Assembly: GCF_026151205.1 (NCBI RefSeq)
Contig: NC_087084.1
Location: 2,327,345 to 2,391,344, forward strand
Direction: 5' to 3'
From: Bolinopsis microptera
Taxonomy: Eukaryota > Ctenophora > Tentaculata > Lobata > Bolinopsidae
Length of the DNA stretch: 64,000 nt
Positions 1 to 11,900 of this stretch are shown piece by piece. The notes under the pieces were generated by a model. It had not been told where the DNA came from and did no database searches. It was given only the letters and a program-made list of their open reading frames with translations. The position numbers and the translations under genes are program-made. How positions within the stretch are numbered: position 1 is the stretch's first letter; every line of letters begins with the position of its first letter.

Positions 1-41
<41 letters not shown>

Positions 42-56
42 CTCTCTCTATCTATC
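1..56. repeat. (TC)n / (TCTA) microsatellite
   Basis: The window opens inside a simple CT-dinucleotide run grading into TCTA/TCTC. No coding content. Confidence 0.95.
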
Positions 57-235
57 TCTCTCATACCACAAATGCGCCATAAATGGCAGATTATAGCAGG
101 ATTACTTCTTCTTTTAACGTAACACGCATAGCGAAGATTTAATGATTCTTCGCGCGAAAAACGCGCGCGCGCGTCTGTGACGGTTTCAGTGTAAAGTCGG
201 TTTTAAAGTAATGCAATATGTATGTACTACGGCTT

Positions 236-1869
236 TAAATCGGACCCCTTAAATTATAGACCAGTTTCATTAACTTGTATTTTGTGCAAAGTGTATGAAA
301 AGTTGGTGAGAGCACATGTATTAAATTTTCTAGAACATCGAATTTCGAAGCATTAGCATGGATTTGTTAAGGGTAAATCGTGTTTATCTAATCTTTTAGA
401 AACATTTGATTACATTCTTGACATTTTAGATGAAGGTGCCCCGGTTGATCTTCTATACTTTGATTTTAGTAAGGCATTCGACACAGTCCCCCACTTTAGA
501 CTTCTGTCTAAATTGGAAGGCTTTGGTGTCAAAGGAAAGGTTTTAGATGTTATTAAAGATTTTCTGACAGACAGGACTATGAGGGTTTCTGTAGAAGGAC
601 AATGGTCCGAGGTTAAACATGTTTTATCTGGTGTTCCTCAGGGGTCAGTTCTAGGCCCTCACCTATTCATTCTGTATATTAATGATTTGCCTGACCTTTT
701 AAAAAATAAGATAAAGTTATTTGCTGATGATCTTAAATTAATTGGTAATGCAGCTAACCACGGTAGTGTTGCTGAAGATATCGAAGAATTAGAAGTTTGG
801 GAAAGTATTTGGCTTTTACAATTTAATCCTGCCAAGTGCAAAGTAGTGCACATTAATTTTAACAACAATCCTAATTTAAATTATAAGGTAAATGGTATAG
901 AACTTGAAGTATCTGCACAGGAAAAAGATTTGGGGGTTATTACCCATAGCTCCCTGCTTTGGAACGAACAGATCAAAGCATGTATCGCTAAGGCAAATCG
1001 TATGATTTGTTGGATTGTAAGGAATTTAGTTATTAGAGAAAAGGTTGTTATGATTGCTATATATAAAGCTTTAATAAGACCTCATCTTGAGTATTGTGTC
1101 CAATTGTGGAATCCACCTGCGGCTCATGGAAGTTGGGGGACTGTTTTGGAGCTGGAGAGCGTCCAGAGGCGGTTTACCCGTCTGATTGATGAGGTGGGTA
1201 CTCTTCCGTACAGCCGTAGACTGGAAATCCTCAATTTGACAACGCTGGCAGAGCGGCGAATACGTGGGGACCTTATTGAAGCTTTTAAGGTAATTAATGG
1301 TATGACTGATTATGGTTCAGACTTGTTCAGACCAAGCAGATCAGGTCTTAATCTGGTTTCATCCAATAGATGTAGTAAAAGTATGACAAAGGTCAAAAAT
1401 ATCCAGAAGTCTTTTCTCCCGGAGCGAGTTATTCCATATTGGAACAAACTCCCTCCGGACGTCAAGAACTCTGTGACAGTTTTAGGTTTTAAAATTAAAT
1501 TAGAAGGATATAAGATAGATATGATTTCTAAAAGTATTACAAATGATTGCTTTTTTTGGAATGTTTCTAATGAAGTTTTAGTAAGAATTGAGGGAGCCAG
1601 TTATGTCAGTAATAAAGAGAAACATAACAATTATCTTTGGTTCCATCCTTATGTGGCAAAGAAGCATTTTATAAATCTTTATTCCACTGGGAAGTTTTTA
1701 AAATAGGATAATGTTTTTGATGAAATTGTTTTTAAATATTGTATTTGATAATTAATTAATGTTGGTGGGGAAATATTTATTATATATTTTTTCACACAGT
1801 GCGATGATAGTTTGTAGACATGTGTGATGATGTGATGTCATAAATTTTACTTTACTTTACTTTACTTTA
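236..1869 (+). mobile_element. 5'-truncated non-LTR retrotransposon (CR1/jockey-like RT), decayed
   Basis: A single frame from about position 236 to the stop at 1706 encodes a reverse transcriptase and C-terminal region. Visible RT blocks in order are NYRPVSL, HGF, DFSKAFDTV, SGVPQGSVLGP and the catalytic FADD (near 720), followed by the KDLGV-type block and the conserved region usual in CR1/jockey-type elements. The endonuclease domain is missing, so the copy is 5'-truncated. An in-frame TAG at about 352, just before the HGF block, interrupts the ORF, so the copy is dead. The 3' end is a short TTTAC-unit tail at about 1845-1869, as expected for target-primed insertion. The clade is inferred from motifs only. 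Confidence 0.85.
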
Positions 1870-3266
1870 TACCTAGGTTAGTCCTAATCACAACATTCAT
1901 TCGTCATTAAACATTTGTTAACACCAGTGGGAGATCAGGAGTTATCACACCCCTATTTTTTTTATTGAAATCTTTCAAATCAATCAATTACATACAAATT
2001 TACACAATGAATGAACAACATTAAATCTTCTCAAAAGTAGACTCCGATAAAATCAGATTTTCTAGGACAGAATGTATGTAATCAAAGGACCTGAGGGTCA
2101 CCAAAACACTGATTTTGAGAGCAAAATGCACCTCCTGCACAAGTATGGGCCCAAGGAAAATATACCTGTTAATCACAGCCTAAATGTAGGTCGAAGGACC
2201 CATGCGATAACATAGTTATCACATGGATAGTTATCGTATGGGTAGTTATCACATGGGTAAGTTACATTATATTAGCGTAAACAAGAGTGAGAGAAAAACT
2301 TTTACATAACAGACATTTATACAATGATCATGGGAGAATAAGTTATTGAATCCTGAAAATGTCATGATTAAGTTTGTCAGGGCATGCCTATCAAGTTGCA
2401 GGAGTTACACTAGTCCATTTCCGCAGAACCATGGGCCGAAACATACATACTGTTACGCTGTTTAAGATGTCATTTTCTAAGGATGTGCCAGAAATAATTT
2501 CCTTTGTATATTTAAGGGATTGTTTATTAAACAAGCGTGGCATACATTTGTCCAACCTCTCCTCCTAACATGTGACTGAACCTTTAGTTTAGGTGACATA
2601 GCTGCACCAGGGATATAAGTTTCAAGCAGGTATATACTCAGCTAATAGGTATTCTGCTATACTCATGGAAAAATAAAATCAAGATAAAGTTACAGCTAGT
2701 CATCATGCAGTTTAGCTGTACAATATTATAGCTATGGTTTTGCATTTGTATATTTATTATGACATGAACGCTGAACAGCTGCAGTGGTAAACAGGGCTCT
2801 GCAGGCAAATCATCAAGTGAAGACAATACCTATGATTGTATATAATATTTATTAGGAGTTACAGAGGTGCAAAAGCCCACTGCCCACAGCAATAAGTAAT
2901 TTAGATCTTAACCTGATCAACACTCCTGGATCATAAATTCTCACGGAGTGTTTGTTTGGTGGAGGCCTGGACTACTTATTGCAGTGATGTGAGTATTTCA
3001 AGTATGTTGTAACATAATGTGGAAAGTGTATTTTCAAAGTTGCGCCGCGTGCGGAATCTTTACATACTGCGAAGGGGGGTTTTTTAAATTCTACCCTTCT
3101 AAAATGTTTACAGTTTTATTCATTTATTGTATTGGTTTATATATTGTTAAGGATGTCTAACCTTACAGCTAAACAATGACCATCATTGCTGAAATTATCT
3201 GTGCATATTGTTTGAATATTATTCTTCATTAAAGACCATATTGTGATTTCCCAAGACTATTTCAGC
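1870..3266. other. Non-coding DNA upstream of gene A
   Basis: No convincing exon found. It contains a short direct repeat at about 2200-2262 (TAGTTATC + ATGGG units). The sequence just before 3266 ends in a pyrimidine tract plus TTTCAG, so a spliced 5' UTR leading into the first coding exon is likely. A promoter cannot be placed from the sequence. Confidence 0.4.
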
Positions 3267-6200
3267 ATGAGTGATGATATTGTGGTGATGGAAGATGGTG
3301 AAAAGCATGGTCTACCAGCATTTCAGCGATCACGTCAGATCACAGACATATTTACAAATGTGGAGAGCATTCTTCCGAGCATGGATTTTTCAGACAATGA
3401 GACTGAGGATGATGATGACTCAGAATCTGTTAGTATTGATCATGAATCCTGAATTCATAAAAAAAACATCGACTTGATTTTGCTTAAATTGCCAATTGGT
3501 ATTCAACTATTAAATTCATCTTATCCTGTTAGGTTGAAGTTGTGACTCGGGAGTATAAACCTGTCATCACTCATGTCTCCAACAAAATTGAGGAAATAGA
3601 CAAGTCTGGTGATATCAACATTGAAGATGTCACCATTTCGGAGGAGTTTGAAAGTGTCAAGAATATTCATGGTAAATTTAAACACCCCTCATTATGGAGG
3701 TTTTACATTGCAACTTATCTTATCTATAGCTTTTGATGTATTCAATGTTCAGAAAATCATATTAAGAATTTGGTGATGTGTAATTATAATAATGAATCCT
3801 ATCAGAGCAAAAGGCCGAAAAAGAAATTACGGAACTTAGTGTTCACAGCTTCATTGACTCTCTTGTTTGCCAAATCGCTGAACAACCACCCTCTAAAAAG
3901 GTTAGTACTGATTTAGTAAAACCCTGATTTAGTGCGTCCCAATACTGCAAACCGCTGTTTATCACGGCAATTATCTTCCCAAATTAAGAATTAACATAAT
4001 ATAAAATATATATAAAATTGCGATTTATTACACAGACCCTGATTAACCACAGCTTTTATCTTTCCCCAAAGTCCGCAGTAAATCGGGGTTTTATATCATA
4101 TTATTAAAGTGTCAAAGAGACATAAGTGGTGTTGTTCCAGATTGGGATACCTAAGAATCGAATTATATTCTGTTCAGTGTGAAAACTTTCTTTTAAATTG
4201 ATTGTCAATAAAAATTGAGTCAGATCACTAAAGTTAATTCTGCGGTTTCAAATTAATTTTATGCTTTGTTTAACAAAAGCTACCTTGTGTTCATAAGTAT
4301 TGTTCTGATTAAAAGTGTTGGTTCATCTGTTTATAAACACTGAGATTAATTAAATTATGATTAATTATGATTATAATTATAATTAATTCACAGGCTCCAG
4401 ATTACAAGTTGGAGAATAACACAGATCTAGATCTCGATCAACTTATTGGTCTGTTGGAAAGCAGTCACGACATAAAAATTGAAGGTTTGTTGTTAAATTA
4501 ATATATTATTATTATATGAGTACATCAAAACTGTGGTACTATTCTTAACAGATACCCACTAGCCTCAAAGTTATCAGTCGTATATTTTGATAAACATATA
4601 TCACAATAATCTGTGAACATTTCAATCGTTCAAAATCATTACTAATATGCATATATCAAGATTATTTAAAATCTGACAGTTTTACCAACTAATTTTCTTG
4701 TAAAATACTTTATAAAGAAAAAAAGCACACGTTCCCATCAGTAAATAGCTGGTGAAAGTTGAATGAGTTTCCGCAGGGGCTTTATATTTGTCCACCATGT
4801 CAATGAACCGTCCTTCACTTCCCACTTTGTTTAAATTTCCTTTCAGCATCCTTTTCTGGGTATCTGTCAAGTCACTCAGTGGTTTTGTAGGAGGACCCAT
4901 AGGAAGACCTGTAAGAAATAAAATATTAAGATATTAACCCTGTAGGCTTACAGTGTACCTAGCACATCGTTAGTCGTATCAAATGTATAATTTTATGGTA
5001 TTATGGACCATGCACATTTATCATGTATATATGATGTACATTTGCCATATTTTTGCCTAATATCGGTGAATTTTACTCACCTACAAAATCCATAACATGG
5101 GTCAAAGAAGACATGAGTTCTTGGTCTACTATGATCGATTCCATGAAACCTTCCAAATCGTTTTGTATTACCTGTATAATGTTTTCAGTCATCTGGAAAT
5201 CGATTTCTAAAAACTATTGAGCTATGTAAAAACATTAAACTGATAATATCTTACTGTGTATAAAACGAGACGATATATATCTGTTGCCACTTTACTGACA
5301 CCACGACTTTCCGTCGAATGCTTGGGTCGAATGCTTTTATATGGGTTTGAGACCAGTATGAAGCAAATCGGAAAATATATAAATATTGTCTCTTGACACC
5401 ACTTTAGTGTTAGACCTGCTATGTTTGACTAGGGTATCAATAATTCCGCTTATAATATTTAGTGTATTTACCCTACACAAACCTTTGCTTTTCTGATGTC
5501 ACCCCTAAGCACGAGATCAACAATCCGCACCATGACACCGTTCACAAAGTTAGTTGGTCCCGTAATGAGAGACACTTCAGCTCCCTGAGTCTGGGCACCT
5601 ACAAGTGTCATGTTCGGGAACCCGAGAAATATCTTTAGATCCAGTTTCACCTTAATTAATTAATCAGTTTCACCTTAATTAATTAATTGGTTGATTAAGT
5701 TTCATCTGAATCAGAGGAGAGTTTTACAAAATACTGTGACAGCATGTTAACAATTCATAAAACGGTTTTAAACTCTTTGTTATGCTTATTTTTGGTATAG
5801 TTCCCTTATTTAGTGGTATTCATGAAATGAGGGTATTCGAGGTTTGCTTAATCAATATCTTACTAATTTCTTGTAAACACTTTCGTCATTGGCAGTGTAC
5901 TTTAAGCCAATGAAATTGCTAAGTCTTCTTTTGAGATTCTTCATAAGTTCGACTACATCATACTGCAGCCTTGTCAGCGAAGGAAAATGGTAGTACAGAA
6001 CTGGCTTTCCATTGCAGGCCTCTCCTTAGAAAGTAAAACATTATTCGGCAATGAAGTCTTAAAAATGTCAACCAGTTCAAACTTCAACTTATCATAAATG
6101 TGGGTCTTAGAGCCTAGCGCACACTGAAATATTTCTAATCATAATTTGATCTGACCTGCATCACACAGGAACTGGAGTAGTCCAGTGTAAGTGAAGTAAG

Positions 6201-8971
6201 GGTAGAACATGGGAGTGGAGAGCATAATCCCATCAACTCCTTCCATACCAGATAGGATCTCACACAGAGATAAGGTGTCTTGGTAGTTTACCCCACCTGT
6301 TGAATCATTCAAACTATGGGATCTCCCTTTAACTATCGTGAAAAATACTACTGTTGACATCATAACGTGAGATTTTTTTAAATATTCGAAAATATATGAA
6401 AATTTTTGAAAATGTTTGAGGAATAGTCATTTGTCTCTACCTGCATGAATGATGACAGCGATACGTCGATCAGCAGCTACAATGAAAGCTCTTGCTACAG
6501 CTAGTCTCTCAGTATTGGATAGCAGTAAACCCTGCCCTGCTGATCCACCAACTAGAATACCTAGATATACAGGGTGGTAATTTAATCAGGGCCACCTTTT
6601 ATATTCTGATTTCGATCCTGAACCTATGCTGGCAAGTTTACTCCCTAAACAACGAAAACTTATCATAACAAAGTTTAAATTATTATTTTGACAAACCGGT
6701 CACTCCTGAGTTGATGAGGTGGGTAATGTAACTGGGGATGATAGAATAGTTCACATTCCCTTCCTCGTTACGTGGTGTGAAGACGGGGGCCACATACCGG
6801 GCTGATAAGATCTTATCTCTGGTGTCCAACATTCCCGGTTAAAACATTTCCTTGTGGTTTTGAAAGAGGAAAATACACAGCTCTGTAGGACAAGCAGTCA
6901 CAAGTAGTCACAAGTAGTCAAAAGTAGTCACAAGTAGTCACAAATACTCACAAGTAGTCACAAGTATTCACAACTGGTCATGGTCACTGCTAAATAAACA
7001 GCACGATTAATCCTCTTCAAGACTACTCTAAAGGGGTAACATTCTCATTAACTGATCTCTGTTCACAGATAACAACTGTATTTTCAGAAGCAGAACACGA
7101 TAGTGACGAAGAAAGTGACAGCAGCACCAGTACTATCGTAATGGACGAGCTAGCTAGGTACTAACTACTAGATACTGTTATGTGTTGTTCAGATAACCAT
7201 AAGTTGTGGTTAATTCTACTCAGCGCTGCAATATTTTAAACATTAACTGCAATGAATACCGTACTTGTAAATTGTAAAACTGATTTTATATTCAATTACT
7301 AAATAGTGTTAGTGTGTTACTTATGGATTTATCAAAAAGGGCACCAATTTGTGATGTAATATTGGGGGAGGTCAATTTTGGCTAATTTTGGATTTCTTAG
7401 TGGATTTTCTTAGTGGATTTTCTTAGTGGATTTTCAAAAGTGGCCATAATTAGGGTGTCCATAATTAGCCAAAATTAGCCAAAATATACAAAAAATATAC
7501 AAAAAATGTTTTCAGGATTGCTGAAACGTATGATGGACTGGACAACACGCCTGCCACCCCACGTGCAACCACTCCAAACAGCCGTTCCAGCACTCCTAAC
7601 AACAAAGTAACAACACCTAACAACAAAATAACAACACCTAACACCAACCCAACAACACCTAAAAACCAAGATAAGAGTGAGCACGAAGCAAGAAGCTCCG
7701 TATTGGCTGATTTCTCTGAGAGTGCAGGTCAGTGCGTGGATTGAACTTGTTAGATAAGGAATTGTAAAATTGAATAAGGGTGTTGAATTTCTTGGCTAGA
7801 ATTTCTGAATAATATTACAGTTGAACAGCATTTTTTGAAATTATAAACCACGAAACATGAATCACTTTGAAGATATTAGTTGTTTTAAATCATACGGTCT
7901 TCTCTTTTCTATCTCATCCCATATTTTTAAAAGTTCGAATATTTATACACAATATAGATCATAATATCATTCCTATCTAAAAATTACCTTAAAATCGACA
8001 AGAGTATTTTATTTTGCTTTTATTTTGATTTTACAGGATCTCCAGATAAGACTAAAAGAGATACAGTTCTAATAGATCTACTTTTACAGGATCTCCAGAT
8101 AAGACTAAAAGAGATACAGTACTAATAGATCTACTTTTACAGGATCTCCAGATAAGACTAAGAGAGATACAGTACTAATAGATCTACTTTTACAGGATCT
8201 CCAGATAAGACTAAAAGAGATACAGTACTAATAGATCTACTTTTACAGGATCTCCAGATAAGACTAAAAGAGATACAGTACTAATAGATCTACTTTTACA
8301 GGATCTCCAGATAAGACTAAAAGAGATACAGTACTAATAGATCTACTTGTAAAAGGATCTCCAGATAAGACTAAAAGAGATACAGTACTAATAGATCTAC
8401 TTTTACAGGATCTCCAGATAAGACTAAAAGAGATACAGTACTAATAGATCTACTTTTACAGGATCTCCAGATAAGACTAAAAGAGATACAGTACTAATAG
8501 ATCTACTTTTACAGGATCTCCAGATAAGACTAAAAGAGATACAGTACTAATAGACCTACTTTTACAGGATCTCCAGATAAGACTAAGAGAGATAAGGTAC
8601 TAATAGATCTACTTTTACAGGATCTCCAGATAAGACTAAAAGAGATACAGTACTAATAGATCTACTTTTACAGGATCTCCAGATAAGACTAAAAGAGATA
8701 CAGTACTAATAGATCTACTTTTACAGGATCTCCAGATAAGACTAAGAGAGATACAGTACTAATAGATCTACTTTTACAGGTTCTCCAGGTAAGACTAAAA
8801 GAGATACAGTACTAATAGATCTACTTTTACAGGATCTCCAGATAAGACTAAAAGAGATACAGTACTAATAGATCTACTTTTACAGGATCTCCAGATAAGA
8901 CTAAAAGAGATACAGTACTAATAGATCTACGCCCCACTACACCTGAACCTACACTAAGACGATCTTCCAGG
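3267..8971 (+). CDS. Gene A exons 1-7: acidic, low-complexity N-terminus
   Basis: Exon 1 starts MSDDIVVMEDGEK and ends in an Asp/Glu run (NETEDDDD). Exons 2-4 are hydrophilic and probably helical (VVTREYKP, ELSVHSFIDSLV, LDLDQLIGLLESS). Exon 5 is another acidic Ser patch (HDSDEESDSSTST). Exon 6 is a Thr-Pro-Asn repeat (TTPNNK units, six or so). Exon 7 (SPDKTKRDTVLIDL...TPEPTLRRSSR) is the unit amplified in the 53-bp array just upstream of it. Phases run 0,1,0,1,2,1,0 and all join. No catalytic motif. Intron 4 (4485-7087) contains the complete antisense lyase gene. Confidence 0.78.
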
Positions 8972-11900
8972 GTAAAGAAGTTTAACGAGTTATCTGTTTT
9001 TAGCCAGTTATTTTTATTAGCCAGTCTTGAGCTTGTCTTTCTAGACTGTTTACGCGAAAAAAGTTGTTACGTTTATCATATTTTTGTCTGAATCGCGTAA
9101 AAAGTTTACGCGATTATTGAGACGAAAAATATGATAAATGTTATGAAATAATGAAAAATTATGCACATCGGTCTTGCATGGTAAATCAGTCAGTACGGAA
9201 AGTTAATAAGTAAAGATCCTATGTTGACCAGTTCTTTCTGAAACACAAGTTCATGTGCATGCTATCTGAATACAATATATGTACACATTTCATCCACTAC
9301 ACAAGCATTACTTCTACAATATGATGGTGTGTTGAGAGCAGCTTGTCAAGTACACTACAGGCATTATTGTCAATCTCCGAGCTTGTACAAATGAAAGTCC
9401 AGGTTCTAAGACGTTGATTTATTTATAGTAACAATTATTGGTCGTGACGGATAATGTTATTTTCAGAGGATTGTTCCGCCGTATTTGACGAAAAAGTTAC
9501 AAAGAGCCCCTTCAAGTGACAGGTAAATTAGCTGTCAAGGGAGAAAGTTGTGATATGGAATTTAAAGGAGCCTACTTAGTACTTATTGGCTGAATTTTCG
9601 ATCGAAAGAAACGTTTAAAATGACAATTATAGAATTATATATTGTATATGTTTCACAACAGTTTTTGGATGGTGGTGACCTTTGGTTGTTTTACATATTT
9701 ATGTATAATCTATAATAATAATATTGCAATTTATTTCTTATTTTAATTTCAGTGATGACGAGACCGAAGACATTGCTTGGGAAAGTATGAGAAGAAACAT
9801 GAAGAGTACTTCATTTTTTCCTTCTTCTAAATCTTGTGGCACCGATGAAAAGATAGACTCTCCCTCGACTAAACCTACAAGTGTGTCAACTGGTGTTTCA
9901 ACTCAAAGTTCTGGTGTTTCAACCCAAAGTACCGGAGTTTCAACTCAAAACACCGGAGTTTCAACTCAAAACACCGGAGTATCAACTCAAAGTACCGGAG
10001 TTTCAACCCAAAGTTTTGGTACTTCAACTCAAAATAGGATTTCCCTAAACAGAAACTCCGGAAACATCTCCACAACTGTCAACTCCAATTTTATTATCCA
10101 GGAAATGAACGGCTCAACAAGGGTTCTTAAATCATCAACAGAACTTAACACTACAACAGTTCAAACGAACGGATCTGCAACTGGGCGAGCTACTTTCTCA
10201 GATGATCAAAGTAATAAAGAAGACCTCCCATCCAATCTGAAAAGAACTGCTAGAACGAGATCCAAAGAAGGAAAGAGACGTTTAAAAAGAACATCAGACG
10301 AAACAAATGATCCAGAGAAGGCTTCAAACAAGAACAACACCGCTCACATCATAAACAAGAAGTGTGTCGCTTGGGCAGATGTAGTTGACAATAATCAAGG
10401 TAACGAAAACGAAATCGTCAAACAAAAGGATAATGCTCAAAACAAAACTCAAAAACAGATCGAGGATGAAATAATCGTAAAGAAGAAAAAAGAAGAAGGA
10501 GCGATCTTGAAATCACAGCGGTTGGAACAAATGAGAGTAAGAGAAAAACGGGCTGAGTACCGTAAGTAACTTATATATGTATAATACGTTTTTGTTAAGT
10601 TTGTTACACTATTAGATCATTCATGGCAATCATCCTACTATTGATTATTGAGTTATAAAAATTACCTGAGCTCCGGGAATTATCAAGCGGAGCCCGAAGA
10701 GCCGAAGGCATTATTATATTATAATATTTTCCGGTTCTCCGATTGGAAGGGGTGTAATCCGATACGTGCGCATGATACAATATAGTGTCTAATATATAGA
10801 ACGCCAGTGTTATTTGTTTTACAACTTGCCGCCAGCCAGTCTGAGGTCTATGCTGATAATACCTTGGCTTCCCTTGCGGGATATATCGGCAAATTATCAG
10901 CTCTCAGTGTCCGAGACTTTTAGTGGATATATATACATATCACCGGAGACTCGCGGGCGGAACAAAATATTGCACGCGCACGCGCGTGCAATATTTCATA
11001 TGTCCCCGAGGGCGCTAGCCCGAGGAGGACATATTTTCGTATAGCACGGAGGGCCCATTGGGCCCGAGTGCTATACGATTTTTCCGCCCGCGGGTCGAGG
11101 TGATGTGGATTATATCCACCAGCGGGCGTATTACAGTTAATATATAATTTTATAAATAAACAATGGAGCTTGTATAAAAGTCAACTATAGAAAAGGTCGC
11201 CACTAATTGTTGTAACCATGGTAACACGTCACGTGTTCAATGTAAGCCAATCATAAAGGGCTGTGTCGTATATAGGGGCTGGAGATGCACTGCATTCCTG
11301 GGCCGTGGGAATAATGAATGTAATGTCAGTGACGATGAATATCAATAATATAGGGGGATTATAGTGCTGATGTGTATCATTATGTAGTGTGTTATAATAA
11401 CTTTGATATATATCAAAGTATCATGTCATCTGATCACGAGCTGCATGAGCAGCCCTACCGGACACAAAAATAAAATGTATATAATATAGTCAGTGTAATA
11501 AGGAATTTCGAATTCACATGGATACAATACAGAAACTGAAAATATTTTAGAGAACTCCGGGCGATATTGCTACTGGTCAAATTAAATGTCACTTGTTAGC
11601 GGGCTATATCATGAGCGGGCTGTAGAGATATCGGGCCCTTTGACAGCGGGCTGGTGAGAGCCCGCTATGCGAAAAAGCGCACGCTGGTGGATATAATTCC
11701 CGGAAGGTATTATACCTTTAATAATAGCTTACACGAATGATATTCACCAGGAATAGTTAAAGACATCATTATTATGCCTCCACAATTGTTGTGCTGTATA
11801 GTTTGAATCCACATTTGCATTGTTCTGATTGGTAAAATTTAGTTTTCTTTACATAAAGAAACGGTCCGATCATAACCTGAAAAAAAATATTTGAAAACCT

